Below are positions 34,167 to 42,383 of a stretch of 64,000 nucleotides of DNA, piece after piece (the first letter of the stretch is position 1; the number at the start of each line of letters is the position of its first letter). The notes below the pieces were generated by a model. It saw only the letters and a list, made by a program, of their open reading frames with translations. It was not told the DNA's origin and did no database searches. The DNA comes from Streptomyces uncialis (GTDB taxonomy: Bacteria; Actinomycetota; Actinomycetes; Streptomycetales; Streptomycetaceae), in the NCBI RefSeq assembly GCF_036250755.1, contig NZ_CP109583.1:8736001-8800000 (forward strand), given 5' to 3'. A program made the translations under genes and the position numbers.

Positions 34167-34967
34167 TCACAGGGCCGAACGCATGGTCCACAGCTCGGGG
34201 AAGAACCGGTGCTCGTTGACCGCCCGCAGCCAGGCCGCGCCGTCGCTGCCCCCGCTCCCGCGCTTGCCGCCGAGCATCCGTTCCACCACCAGCAGATGGG
34301 CGGCTCGCCAGTGCGAGAACTGGTAGGCCACCTCCAGCAGTTGCTCGGCGAGGTCGTACACCGTCCGGAACTCCCCGGGAGTGCGGTAGACGGCCACCCA
34401 GACCTTCTCCACATCCGGGTCGGACGTGTACGGCGCGCTCGGGTCCCGGTCCGTCAGACGTTCCGGTACGGGCAGGCCCGCGCGGGCCAGGAACCGCAGC
34501 ACCTCGTCGTACAGGCTGGGCCGTTCCCATTCGGCCCGCAGCTGCGGGAACGCGTCGAGGTCCGAGGTGCGCACCATCGTCAGATCCCGGTTGCCGAGCG
34601 CGAACTCCAGCATCCGGTACATGAACGACTGGGTGCCCGACGCCTGCCCCAGGATCTCCCGGAAGCCCAGGAACTCGTCCACGGTCAGCGCGTTCATGCT
34701 CTCCCAGGAGGAGATCAGCACCCGCTGGCTGCGCACCGCCCGACCCAGCGCGCGGCAGGCCGCCTCCGGCCGGTCCTCCCGCAGCCGCGCCCGCGCCTGG
34801 TCGACCTCCAGGTACACCATCCGGAACAGCAGTTCCTTCACCTGGCTGATCAGGATGAACGACATCTCGAACGGTGAGTCCGTACGCGGCTCCTGCAAGG
34901 AGTGCAGGTCGTCCATCCGCGCGTAGTCGACGTACTGATTGTCGTACGGGCATCCCGCGCCACTCAT
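34167..34967 (-). CDS. kynA: Tryptophan 2,3-dioxygenase
   Basis: A 266-residue heme dioxygenase opening the indole ring of tryptophan to N-formylkynurenine. The N-terminal helix PFEMSFILISQVKELLFRM (about residues 27-45) corresponds to the family's substrate-binding helix, where the usual His-Gln-xx-Glu-Leu appears as SQVKELLF. FSHWRAAHLLVVERMLGGKR (about 215-234) holds the proximal heme His, and the GTGGSSG loop is GSGGSDG. Its ATG overlaps the kynureninase stop by four bases. 172 bases separate it from the next gene. First step of the dedicated kynurenine route; role equals SibP. Confidence 0.92.
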   Translation of the reverse strand: MSGAGCPYDNQYVDYARMDDLHSLQEPRTDSPFEMSFILISQVKELLFRMVYLEVDQARARLREDRPEAACRALGRAVRSQRVLISSWESMNALTVDEFLGFREILGQASGTQSFMYRMLEFALGNRDLTMVRTSDLDAFPQLRAEWERPSLYDEVLRFLARAGLPVPERLTDRDPSAPYTSDPDVEKVWVAVYRTPGEFRTVYDLAEQLLEVAYQFSHWRAAHLLVVERMLGGKRGSGGSDGAAWLRAVNEHRFFPELWTMRSAL

Positions 34968-36172
34968 CCGGACATCTCCTTCCTGACGTCCCCGAGTGCC
35001 GTGACCGCGTCGAAGACATCGGTGTACGACACGTACAGCCCGTTCAGGCACAGCCGCAGCAGGTCCGGCGGCCGGGCGTCGGTGACGATGCCGCGCTCCA
35101 TCAGCGCCGCCGACACCGAGGAGGCATCCGGACACCGCAGCGCCAGATGGCTGCCCCGCCGGTGGTGCGCGGCGGGCGTCACCACTTCCGGCCGGGCCGG
35201 GGCAGGGAGGCGATCCGCCAGCAGCCGGACCAGCAGGTCACCCAGCCGCAGGCTCTTCTCCCGCACCGCCGCCACCCCGGCCCGCTCCAGCGGCGCCAGC
35301 GCCGCCTCCAGCGCCAGCAGCGACAGGATGTGCGGGGTGCCGGTACGGGCCCGGTCGATACCGGGCGCGGGCACGAACTCGTCCGCCATGTCGAACGGCC
35401 GGACATGCCCGTGCCACCCGGTGAGCGGCAGATCCAGCGTGTCGTGGTGGCGGGCGGCGGCGTAGAGGAACGCGGGCGCGCCGGGGCCGCCCGAGAGGTA
35501 CTTGTAGCCGCAGCCGACGGCCAGGTCCACCCCGGCGGCGTCCACCTCCACCGGTACCGCGCCCGCCGCGTGACTGAGGTCCCACACCGCGATCCCGCCC
35601 GCAGCCCGCACCTCGGCCGTGGTCCGTACGAGGTCCCACAGCTCACCGGTACGGAAGTCCACCGCCCCGCACAGCACCGGGCCGACCTCGCCCCGGTGCC
35701 GGGCCAGCGCCCCGGGCAGCCCGTCCACGGTCGTCTCGACCAGCCGCAGGCCCAGCGTCCGGGCCACCGACGCCGCGAGATAGCGGTCGGTGGGGAAGTT
35801 CGCCGCGTCGGACACCAGCACCGTGCGCTCCGGGCGCAGCCGGGCGGCGGCGGTGAGGGCGTTGAACAACTGCACCGATGTCGACTCGCCCACCACGGTC
35901 TGTCCGGGCCCGGCACCGATCAGCCGCCCGATCCGGTCGCCGACCCGCACCGGCGCGTCCCACCAGCCGTCCTCGCTCCAGCCGCGTATCAGATGCTCGC
36001 CCCACTGACGCCGTACCACACGGTCCAGCGCCTCCGGCACACCACCGTGCAGGGGGCCCAGCGAGTTCCCGTTCAGCTGGATCACCCCGGGGGGCAGATC
36101 GAATTCCGCGCGGAAGGAGGAGAGCGGGTCCTCGGAGTCCTGTTTCTCGGCCCACTCACGAGTGGATTCCAT
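34964..36172 (-). CDS. kynU: Kynureninase
   Basis: A 402-residue PLP enzyme that cleaves (3-hydroxy)kynurenine to (3-hydroxy)anthranilate plus alanine. LNGNSLGPL near 34-42 is the conserved N-terminal motif. The PLP lysine is in VGCGYKYLSGGPGAPAFLY (about residue 229), preceded by WDLSHAAGAVPVEV with the PLP-binding Asp/His. Full family length. The ATG at 36172 has AAGGGAG. It begins the long minus-strand operon; the divergent region upstream carries operator-like repeats. In sibiromycin the homologue (SibQ) prefers the methylated 3-hydroxykynurenine. Confidence 0.95.
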   Translation of the reverse strand: MESTREWAEKQDSEDPLSSFRAEFDLPPGVIQLNGNSLGPLHGGVPEALDRVVRRQWGEHLIRGWSEDGWWDAPVRVGDRIGRLIGAGPGQTVVGESTSVQLFNALTAAARLRPERTVLVSDAANFPTDRYLAASVARTLGLRLVETTVDGLPGALARHRGEVGPVLCGAVDFRTGELWDLVRTTAEVRAAGGIAVWDLSHAAGAVPVEVDAAGVDLAVGCGYKYLSGGPGAPAFLYAAARHHDTLDLPLTGWHGHVRPFDMADEFVPAPGIDRARTGTPHILSLLALEAALAPLERAGVAAVREKSLRLGDLLVRLLADRLPAPARPEVVTPAAHHRRGSHLALRCPDASSVSAALMERGIVTDARPPDLLRLCLNGLYVSYTDVFDAVTALGDVRKEMSG

Positions 36173-36483
36173 GGTCGTACTCCCTTCGGACACCAGCATT
36201 CGAACACCGGCGGACACCGTCGGCGCGCACTGCCAGGATTTCTGACTTCACTCCCGTCAAAGGGTCAACTCTCCTTTTGTCAATAGAGCTTCAAGGAACC
36301 TGAAAACCTGTGCAGAGGCGTTCAAGGTTCCTTGAGGAAACATTTCGAGGAGGGTTGGAAAGAAAACCTCCGAATACCCTTGGTGAGATGGGCCGGACAG
36401 CGCCGGGAATCCGAATTCCGGAATCGGCGCGGCTACCGGAACACATGGACGATTCGAAGAGAACGCCTGGACGAAGGGAAGAA
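36173..36483. promoter_or_regulatory. Divergent intergenic region between kynU and a regulator-like gene
   Basis: 311 bases, AT-rich for this genome between about 36235 and 36420. It must hold the promoter of the main minus-strand operon and probably that of the plus-strand gene at 36484. TTGACC (complement of 36263-36268) and TTGACG (complement of 36255-36260) are -35-like on the minus strand, but no good -10 follows. The repeats at 36290-36335 are described separately. Confidence 0.6.
36290..36335. promoter_or_regulatory. Paired operator-like repeats TTCAAGGwwCCT
   Basis: TTCAAGGAACCT begins at 36290 and TTCAAGGTTCCT at 36321, 31 bases apart, close to three helical turns. The second copy lies in a near-palindrome (TCAAGG-TT-CCTTGA, 36322-36335). 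TCAAGGAACCT (36291-36301) and AGGTTCCTTGA (36325-36335) are also perfect inverted repeats. Likely binding sites for a dimeric regulator controlling kynU and/or the gene at 36484. Confidence 0.55.
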
Positions 36484-37392
36484 ATGGACAGGGAAACGGG
36501 ACCCGACACCACCCGTCCGGTACGCACCCACCCGGCGGGCACCCCGTGCACGGGACCGCGGTGCCGGACCGGCTCCGGGCACGCCGCCCGCGCCGTCACC
36601 GGCACGGTCCTGTGCCTGACCTGCCGCACCCGCCTCGCGGACGCCCTCGCCCGGCTGCCCGCCCTCTACCAGGAGTGCGGCGAACGCCACTTCCGCGCCC
36701 GCACCCCCGCCTGGGCCGAGGCCCCGGGCCCGCGCAGGCCACCGACCGGACCGCTGCACGTACCCGCCTCCGACGTCCGGCACGCCGTGCTCGGCGTGCT
36801 CGCGTGCTGGGCCGGGACGACCGTGCAGAAGACCGGGGTACGTGCTCCCCGGCGGGCCGTCGGTGATCTGTGTGTGTTCCTCCACCGCAACCTGGGCTTC
36901 CTGGTCCGCCACCCGGCGGCCGGCGAGTTCGCCGCCGAGGTGGCCGATGTACGGGACCGCGCCGAACGCGTCGCCCGGCCCGAGCGGACAGGCCGTACGG
37001 CCGTCGGCCCCTGCGCGGAACCCGGCTGCGCCGGACGGCTCACCGCCCGCGCCGCCCGCGACCGCGACGACCCCGCCCGGGTGACCTGCGACACCGACCC
37101 GGCACACACCTGGAGCGGCCCGGAATGGCTCTCCCTCGGCCGCCGCCTCCAGACCGCCGACACCTCCGGCGAGCGGCCCGCCGCGCCCCGGGCGCCGCTG
37201 CCCACTGCCGCGGTAGCCGTCCGTACGCCGCGCTGGCTGCGCCAGGAGGACGTCACCGCCCTGTGGGGCGTGCCGCGCGGCAGCGTCTACCGGCTGGCCA
37301 GCGAACAGGGCTGGGAGCGCCGCCGCCTCGACGGACGCACCTACTACGCGGCGGAGGACGTCCGCCGGGCCCTGGTCCGTACCGAGGGCTGA
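36484..37392 (+). CDS. Cys-rich protein with C-terminal excisionase/MerR-like helix-turn-helix
   Basis: A 302-residue protein I cannot name. The N-terminal part has Cys pairs in zinc-finger-like spacing (CTGPRCRTG, then CLTCRTRL, about 21-50). The middle is helical (ALARLPALYQECGERH and LCVFLHRNLGFLVRH). A second Cys set follows (CAEPGCAGRL and CDTD). The last 60 residues, from WLRQEDVTALWGVPRGSVYR onward, look like a small winged helix-turn-helix of the excisionase/MerR type. A DNA-binding regulator is likely. It is divergent from kynU and convergent with the LmbX-like gene, inside the PBD cluster. ATG at 36484 follows AAGGGAAGA; an ATG at 36445 is an alternative. Confidence 0.65.
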   Translation: MDRETGPDTTRPVRTHPAGTPCTGPRCRTGSGHAARAVTGTVLCLTCRTRLADALARLPALYQECGERHFRARTPAWAEAPGPRRPPTGPLHVPASDVRHAVLGVLACWAGTTVQKTGVRAPRRAVGDLCVFLHRNLGFLVRHPAAGEFAAEVADVRDRAERVARPERTGRTAVGPCAEPGCAGRLTARAARDRDDPARVTCDTDPAHTWSGPEWLSLGRRLQTADTSGERPAAPRAPLPTAAVAVRTPRWLRQEDVTALWGVPRGSVYRLASEQGWERRRLDGRTYYAAEDVRRALVRTEG

Positions 37393-37432
37393 CCCCTACG
37401 CGTGAGATCGTCGGACGAGGCGTCGCGCGGTC

Positions 37433-37461
37433 CCCCCGCCCGGCAGAGCGCCGCGCGGGGG
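37433..37461 (+). terminator. Hairpin with short T-run after the regulator-like gene
   Basis: CCCCCGC (37433-37439) and GCGGGGG (37455-37461) pair around a 15-base loop and are followed by TTT. It lies 40 bases beyond the gene at 36484-37392, in the 196-base convergent gap before the LmbX-like gene. Confidence 0.5.
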
Positions 37462-37588
37462 TTTCGCGGTCCGCGGGGCGGCGCGGTTCAGGGGGCGGGG
37501 CGGCCCAGACGGCCGCTCCTGACGAGTCGTCGCCTCGCCCACCGTTCGGGACGGTCGTTGCCAGCAGCCCGGTGCGGGCCGGTCGTCG

Positions 37589-38470
37589 CTACGGGAGCTG
37601 TCCGACGGCGGCCGGCGGTACGGCGAGTTCCCCGGTCAGTTCCTGTGGGGCCCGCCCGCCGACCGTCGCCCGCAACGCGCCGCTGTCCGGGTCGACGGCG
37701 ACGGTGCACTCCAGCTCGGCGGGCCGCCCCATCCCGGCACCCTGCTCGATCCGGAAGTCCGTCCACCCGTCCACCGCGCCCAGCTCACCGAGCCACACGC
37801 CCAGCGCCAGCCCCAGCGACGCGCACGCAGGGTCCTCGTCGATCGCGTACCCGGGGGCGAACAGCCGGGCCGTCGCGATCCGCGCCGTCCCGTCCCAGTG
37901 GAAGACGAACAGGTCCGGCAGCCCGCTCCCGGACATCGCCGCCACATCGGGCCGTGCCGCCCCGACCGCCTTCTCCCGTACCGGCAGCAGATGGAACAGC
38001 GGTCCGAACCCGGCCGCCAGCACCGGCCCTTCGCCCAGGTCCCCGGCGGTCAGCCCCACGGCCGCGAGCAGCGGACCGGGCGCCAGGGCGGCCACCGGGG
38101 GCGGCCCGGTCGCGGTCACCGTGGCGCGCTCGCCGTCCGCTTCGAGTTCCAGCAGCTTCCCGCCGCACTCCTGGACCACCCGCCCGGACGGCAGCCGCCC
38201 GGACCGCACCAGCGCCACCGCGGTGCCCACCGCGGAGTGTCCGCCGAACGGCGACTCGCCCCGCCGGGTGAAGACCCGCACCCGGTGCGTGGCGCGTGGC
38301 ACGGTCGGCGGCAGTACGAACACGGTCTCGTCCACCCGCAGTCGGCCCGCGATCCACTCCATCTCCCCGGTGGACAGCCCCTCGGCGTCATGGACCACGG
38401 CGAGCGGGCTCCCGCCGCCCGCCCGGACCCCGAACATCCCGACCACTTCGTAGTCACGGGCACCTGTCAT
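37589..38470 (-). CDS. PhzF-family isomerase, LmbX-like
   Basis: A 293-residue protein of the PhzF/DAP-epimerase-like fold. The catalytic Glu of PhzF is present in DETVFVLPP (about residue 48), and GESPFGGHSAVGTAVAL (about 71-87) and DEDPACASLGLAL (about 210) are the two family binding loops. In lincomycin and PBD pathways the PhzF homologue (LmbX; SibS/TomK type) isomerises a double bond of the alkyl-pyrroline intermediate before F420-dependent reduction. Its ATG overlaps the LLM oxidoreductase stop by four bases. Last gene of the right-hand minus-strand operon. Confidence 0.88.
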   Translation of the reverse strand: MTGARDYEVVGMFGVRAGGGSPLAVVHDAEGLSTGEMEWIAGRLRVDETVFVLPPTVPRATHRVRVFTRRGESPFGGHSAVGTAVALVRSGRLPSGRVVQECGGKLLELEADGERATVTATGPPPVAALAPGPLLAAVGLTAGDLGEGPVLAAGFGPLFHLLPVREKAVGAARPDVAAMSGSGLPDLFVFHWDGTARIATARLFAPGYAIDEDPACASLGLALGVWLGELGAVDGWTDFRIEQGAGMGRPAELECTVAVDPDSGALRATVGGRAPQELTGELAVPPAAVGQLP

Positions 38471-39363
38471 CGTGTGCCGTCCTTTCCCAGCCCGGCCGCC
38501 GCCGCGAACTCGTACAGCACGTCCTCCCGGCCCTCGAAGGGGAAGTCGGGCCGGGGCCAGTGGACCACCAGATCGGTGAAGCCCGCGTCCTCCAGCATCC
38601 CCGAAGCGTCCCGCCAGCTCTCGACGGACTCCAGGACGCCTCCCACCGAACCGCCGGTCAGCAGCAGCCGCCGCAGACCCGCCGGGTCACGGCCCTGCGC
38701 CACGCACGCCCTGTCCAGCTCGGCGAGCTGTTCCTTGAGCAGCGGCACCACCCGGTCGTAGCGCTCGCTCTCGAACATGTTCGGCGCCCCGCTGGTGACC
38801 CAGATGTCGGCGTGCCGCGCGGCGAGGGCCATACCCCGGGGCCCGGCGGCGGCCACCGCGAGCGGCAGCCTCGGGGCTGCCAGGCACTCCGGCTTCACCA
38901 CGACGTCCTCGACGGTGTACCAGTCGCCGCGGAACGTGGTCCGCTCCTCACGGAGCAACCCGTCGAGCAGTTCCACGAACTCACCGAACCGGGCCGCCCG
39001 CTGGCCGCGCGACAGCTGCGGATCGTTCCGTATCCGGGAGTCGTACCCCTCGGCCCCCGCACCCACCCCGCACACGATCCGGCCCCCGGAGATGTCGTCC
39101 AGGGACAGCAACTCCTTCGCGAAGTTCACGGGATGACGGAAGTTGGGGCTGGCCACCAGGGTCCCCAGCGCGATCCGTGAAGTCGCCCCGGCCGCCGCGG
39201 CCAGCGTCGGCACGGCGGCGAACCAGGGCTTGTCGCTGAACCACCGCCACATCAGATGGTCGTACGTCCAGGCGTGGTCGAAGCCCAACTTCTCGGCCAG
39301 AACCCAGCGTTCGCGGGCCCGGACCCAACGGTGCTCGGGCAGGATCAGCACTCCGTGGCGCAT
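38467..39363 (-). CDS. LLM-class F420-dependent reductase, LmbY-like
   Basis: A 298-residue TIM-barrel oxidoreductase of the luciferase-like monooxygenase class. Family marks: HAWTYDHLMWRWF (about 29-41), SRIALGTLVASPNFRHPVNFAKEL (quoted here only as the SRIALGT and FRHP parts, about 61-83), and RIVCGVGAGAEGYDS (about 94). Such proteins use coenzyme F420. The lincomycin homologue LmbY and PBD homologues reduce an imine or diene of the alkyl-dihydropyrrole acid, and the final saturation level differs between pathways. It lies between the LmbX-like and LmbB2-like genes. Confidence 0.88.
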   Translation of the reverse strand: MRHGVLILPEHRWVRARERWVLAEKLGFDHAWTYDHLMWRWFSDKPWFAAVPTLAAAAGATSRIALGTLVASPNFRHPVNFAKELLSLDDISGGRIVCGVGAGAEGYDSRIRNDPQLSRGQRAARFGEFVELLDGLLREERTTFRGDWYTVEDVVVKPECLAAPRLPLAVAAAGPRGMALAARHADIWVTSGAPNMFESERYDRVVPLLKEQLAELDRACVAQGRDPAGLRRLLLTGGSVGGVLESVESWRDASGMLEDAGFTDLVVHWPRPDFPFEGREDVLYEFAAAAGLGKDGTR

Positions 39364-39532
39364 ACGCGCGGCACTCCTCTCGGCCAGCGGTTCGTTTCCG
39401 CGCCGGTACGCGCGGGAACGGAAGCGGAAGGGCCGGATGGCCGCGCTGATCGCCCGGCGCTGTCCGGTACAAGCCCGACCGTCCGGTGCGGGACCCAGCG
39501 GCCCGGCACAGGCTCAGCGGTCCGGCACAGGC

Positions 39533-40519
39533 TCAGCCGTCGGCCGACGCGGCCGTCGTCGGGTCGGCCCCGGCCGCCACCTCGGCGGCGTGCAGCCCCG
39601 CGACGGCCAGTACGGAACCGAGCCGGCGCTCGCACCCGGCCACCGACCCGTTCCACACCTCGGGCTCCTCGCCGTCGTCGGTGCGGCCCAGCGGGTACAG
39701 CCCGTTGACGGCGAGGTCGAGGGCCACCGCCCGCAGCCTGCTCAGCAGTTGCGCGGCCACGGCCTCGTCCGTCACCTGGCCGCGCAGGGTCATGAAGAAG
39801 TTGTCGTACAGCACCGCCGTCCGCTCGGAAGGCCGGACCGGGCTCTCCGCCATGGCGTGCTGGAGCAGCGACCGTCCGCCCGGCACCAGCCTGGCCGCGA
39901 CCGTGTCGTGCACGTCCTGGTGGGCCTCGACCGCCGCGCGCAGCCCGGCCGCCCGGTCGTCGTCCAGCCATGGCACCGACCGCCCCCGCATCAGCCCGCG
40001 GACCTGTGCGAAGTCCGGTGCCCAGGTGCCGCTGAAGCCCCGGTGCTGGAGGAACATCGCCGAGCGGATCAGCGTCCCGTACAGCCCGCGCGGACACGAA
40101 CCGCTGTACAGCAGCATCGCGCAGTACCCGTGGGTGTAGGCCTCCAGCCGGGCCATCGCCGCGGACCCGGGCACCACATCCCGGTCGCCGCCCTCGTCGA
40201 GCACCCGGCCCAGCATCCGCCACAGCGCGAACGTCACCTGGTGCCCGGTGATCCACCGGAACCAGAACAACTGGTCGTACGAAGGCGCCGTGGGCACTTC
40301 GAGCCGCGCGGCCACCGGCCCGCTCCCGGTCAGCGCCAGCAGCTCCCGGCAGATCTCCTCCGGCGCGCGTCCGGGCAGTTGGGGCCGACGGTCGGACGCG
40401 GTCCGCGCGTGTCCGGCGGGCGGCATGACCAGCGGCTCCAGCCCGTACGGGAAGTCCCCGAAGTCCCAGTCGCCGACGCGGACCGCTCCGGCCGTGGGGG
40501 GAGCGGCGAGAAGGCTCAT
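39533..40519 (-). CDS. Heme-dependent L-tyrosine 3-hydroxylase, LmbB2-like
   Basis: A 328-residue protein of the LmbB2/SibU/Orf13 family, which hydroxylates L-tyrosine to L-DOPA with a histidine-ligated heme. The N-terminus (VGDWDFGDFPYGLEPLVMPP) and the His-containing helix FRWITGHQVTFALWRMLG (about 90-107) are family-like; a second His-rich helix is EAHQDVHDTVA (about 190). There is no similarity to copper tyrosinase, so the melC genes are a separate system. Its ATG overlaps the L-DOPA dioxygenase stop by four bases, the usual pairing of the first two steps to alkylproline units. Confidence 0.88.
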   Translation of the reverse strand: MSLLAAPPTAGAVRVGDWDFGDFPYGLEPLVMPPAGHARTASDRRPQLPGRAPEEICRELLALTGSGPVAARLEVPTAPSYDQLFWFRWITGHQVTFALWRMLGRVLDEGGDRDVVPGSAAMARLEAYTHGYCAMLLYSGSCPRGLYGTLIRSAMFLQHRGFSGTWAPDFAQVRGLMRGRSVPWLDDDRAAGLRAAVEAHQDVHDTVAARLVPGGRSLLQHAMAESPVRPSERTAVLYDNFFMTLRGQVTDEAVAAQLLSRLRAVALDLAVNGLYPLGRTDDGEEPEVWNGSVAGCERRLGSVLAVAGLHAAEVAAGADPTTAASADG

Positions 40520-41043
40520 CGGCCGGCCTCCGGACGGTTCCCGTCCGGCACATGGGTGAACTCGTACTCCAGCCCATTCACGTCGAGGACGTACAGGCTG
40601 AGCACCCCCTCGTCGTCGACCACGATGTCGCTGGGCCGCTCGTCGCGGGCGAAGATGAACCGCCCGGAGTCGTACAGCTCGTTCCACCGGTCCCTGAAGA
40701 CCTCCAGGTCCCCGGGTCCGTCGACCCGCAGACAGACGTGCTGGAACTGGTAGCCCCTGGCCTCCGGCACCGCCCGGGTGTGTCCGGCCCGGTCGAAGAG
40801 ATGGAATCGCAGATCACCGACCGCCACCTCGACCAGCCGCCCGATCCCCGGCAGCCTGCTGAGCGTGAGCGGGGAGAACCGGTCCAGCTCCCACATCCTT
40901 TGGGCGCCGAAGAACTCCACGTACCAGCCCAGCGAGTTCTCCAGGTCGTCCGTCTGGACCCCCACATGGTCGACGACCGGCCGGATGATGCGCGCGGGGG
41001 GTTCCGGAACCGTCGTCCGCGCTGTGGTCTCTGTCAAGGACAT
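40516..41043 (-). CDS. L-DOPA 2,3-dioxygenase, LmbB1-like
   Basis: A 175-residue vicinal-oxygen-chelate protein. Metal ligands are visible as His in VDHVGVQTDDLENSL (about residue 26), His in QFQHVCLRVDG (about 95) and Glu in VNGLEYEFTH (about 158). The LmbB1/SibV family cleaves the ring of L-DOPA, and the product cyclises to a pyrroline. First gene of the right-hand operon LmbB1-LmbB2-LmbY-LmbX. The ATG at 41043 has GGAAGG about nine bases upstream. A hairpin-forming repeat lies at 41115-41135 in the leader. Confidence 0.9.
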   Translation of the reverse strand: MSLTETTARTTVPEPPARIIRPVVDHVGVQTDDLENSLGWYVEFFGAQRMWELDRFSPLTLSRLPGIGRLVEVAVGDLRFHLFDRAGHTRAVPEARGYQFQHVCLRVDGPGDLEVFRDRWNELYDSGRFIFARDERPSDIVVDDEGVLSLYVLDVNGLEYEFTHVPDGNRPEAGR

Positions 41044-41415
41044 CTCTGCTGCCTTCCGGATTCTCGGGGGACAAGCGGACGGCTGCGGAACAACGGCCCC
41101 CCGCCCGTGCGGAACACCGCATGTGAAATGCGGTGGCGCGCGGCCGGAAGCGGCACGCGCACTCCTATGGGGAGCTGGAGCGATGGCGCGCGGCGGCCGG
41201 GTGAATGGGGGCGCGAAAGGTCCGTCGGCCTCAAGCCAGCACAATGGCGAGACTACGAAAAGCTATCTTCGGCCGCTCACCACCGTCAACGCAGAAAGCA
41301 CAGAACCGCATGAGGGGTTTGTGAAGTCCTCTACAGAGGAACGTGTGAGGGCATCCACGGCCGCCCGGAACCCGGCGGACCGTTTCCCGCTGTCCGCCCC
41401 CTCGTTCAGGAAGAC
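41044..41415. other. Divergent intergenic region at the right edge of the PBD cluster
   Basis: 372 bases between the LmbB1-like gene and an NmrA-like gene. It holds the inverted repeat at 41115-41135 and, nearer the plus-strand gene, TCCTCT-AC-AGAGGA (41327-41340), an imperfectly centred dyad. Presumably both promoters lie here. No gene seen. Confidence 0.55.
41115..41135. promoter_or_regulatory. 8-bp inverted repeat upstream of the LmbB1-like gene
   Basis: CACCGCAT-GTGAA-ATGCGGTG: a perfect 8-bp stem with a 5-base centre, 72 bases upstream of the dioxygenase start. Could be an operator or a 5' leader hairpin. Confidence 0.4.
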
Positions 41416-42264
41416 ATGCGCGCCACACACACCCCAGAGACCACAGGCGTCCCGGACGCCCCGCCGATCCTCGTCCTCGGCGCCACCGGTTCCGTAGGCG
41501 GCAGGCTCGACGCCCAGCTGCGGAGCCTGGGCGCGACCACCCGCCCCGCCGCACGGCACACCGCGATCCCCTTCGACTGGGACGACGACTCCACCTGGGA
41601 ACCGGCCCTGCGCGGCATCCGCCGGATGTTCCTGATGGCCCCCGACCGCGTCCCCGTCAACCCCGGCTTCGTCGCCCTGGCGGCGGACCTCGGGGTGGAG
41701 CACCTGCTGCTGCTCTCCAGCCGCGCCATCGAGGTCATAGGGGATCAGCGTCTGCTGGACGCGGAGGACACCGTCAAGGAGTCCGGGACCGGCTGGACGA
41801 TCCTGCGGGCCGACTGGTTCGACCAGAACTTCGACGAGGGCCCCTTCCTCGACTCCGTCCACGCCCAGGAACTGGCGATGCCGATGGGCGACTGCCGTCA
41901 GACGTTCGTGGACCTGACCGACGTGGCCGCCGTGGCCGCCGTGATCCTCACCGCCCCCGCCACGGAACACCTCCGTCGCACCTACGAGGTGACGGGCCCG
42001 CAGGCGCTGACCTTCGCCGAGGTCTGCGCGATCATCGGCGACACCACGGGACATCCGTTCAAGTTCCACGGCGACCCCGAGAGCTACCGCGCCGCGCACA
42101 CCGCCTTCGGCCGCCCGGTCGAGGAGATCGAGCGGGAGCTCACCGCCTACACCGCCCTGCGGTCCCTGGGCGACTCGAAGCCCGCCGACACCGTCCCCCG
42201 GCTGACCGGCCGCCCGGCCCGCACCTTCCAGGAGTACGCGGCGGGGGTCACCGCCTGGAGCTGA
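41416..42264 (+). CDS. NAD(P)-binding NmrA-like protein
   Basis: A 282-residue atypical short-chain dehydrogenase of the NmrA/QOR2 group. NAD(P) fold start ILVLGATGSVGGRLDAQLRS (residues about 19-38). The usual catalytic Tyr-x-x-x-Lys is not evident, as in NmrA-like redox sensors or quinone reductase-like proteins. The middle has TVKESGTGWTILRADWFDQN, typical of the group. The ATG is preceded by AGGAAG. It is divergent from the PBD operon and convergent with a DoxX gene. It may lie outside the cluster; a link to the pathway is not supported by the family. Confidence 0.85.
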   Translation: MRATHTPETTGVPDAPPILVLGATGSVGGRLDAQLRSLGATTRPAARHTAIPFDWDDDSTWEPALRGIRRMFLMAPDRVPVNPGFVALAADLGVEHLLLLSSRAIEVIGDQRLLDAEDTVKESGTGWTILRADWFDQNFDEGPFLDSVHAQELAMPMGDCRQTFVDLTDVAAVAAVILTAPATEHLRRTYEVTGPQALTFAEVCAIIGDTTGHPFKFHGDPESYRAAHTAFGRPVEEIERELTAYTALRSLGDSKPADTVPRLTGRPARTFQEYAAGVTAWS

Positions 42265-42383
42265 CCCCCGCCGGGGCGGCGGAGAACCGCGACATCGTGG
42301 AGCCCGCCGACGCCTGACGGCGGAGGTACGGAAGCCGTCGGCGTCCCGTACCCACGGGACGCCGGTCGCACCTCACCGTGCTG

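Noticed and set aside
13778..36172. Actinomycin-type cluster, since kynurenine genes and a methyl-hydroxyanthranilate loader are present.
   Set aside because: No phenoxazinone-related or multi-module peptide NRPS genes. LmbB1/B2/X/Y homologues, the C-A-T-reductase NRPS and deoxysugar genes point to a PBD.
41416..42264. NmrA-like gene as part of the PBD pathway.
   Set aside because: It is divergent from the pathway operon, next to a DoxX gene, and no reductase of this type is needed by the inferred route.
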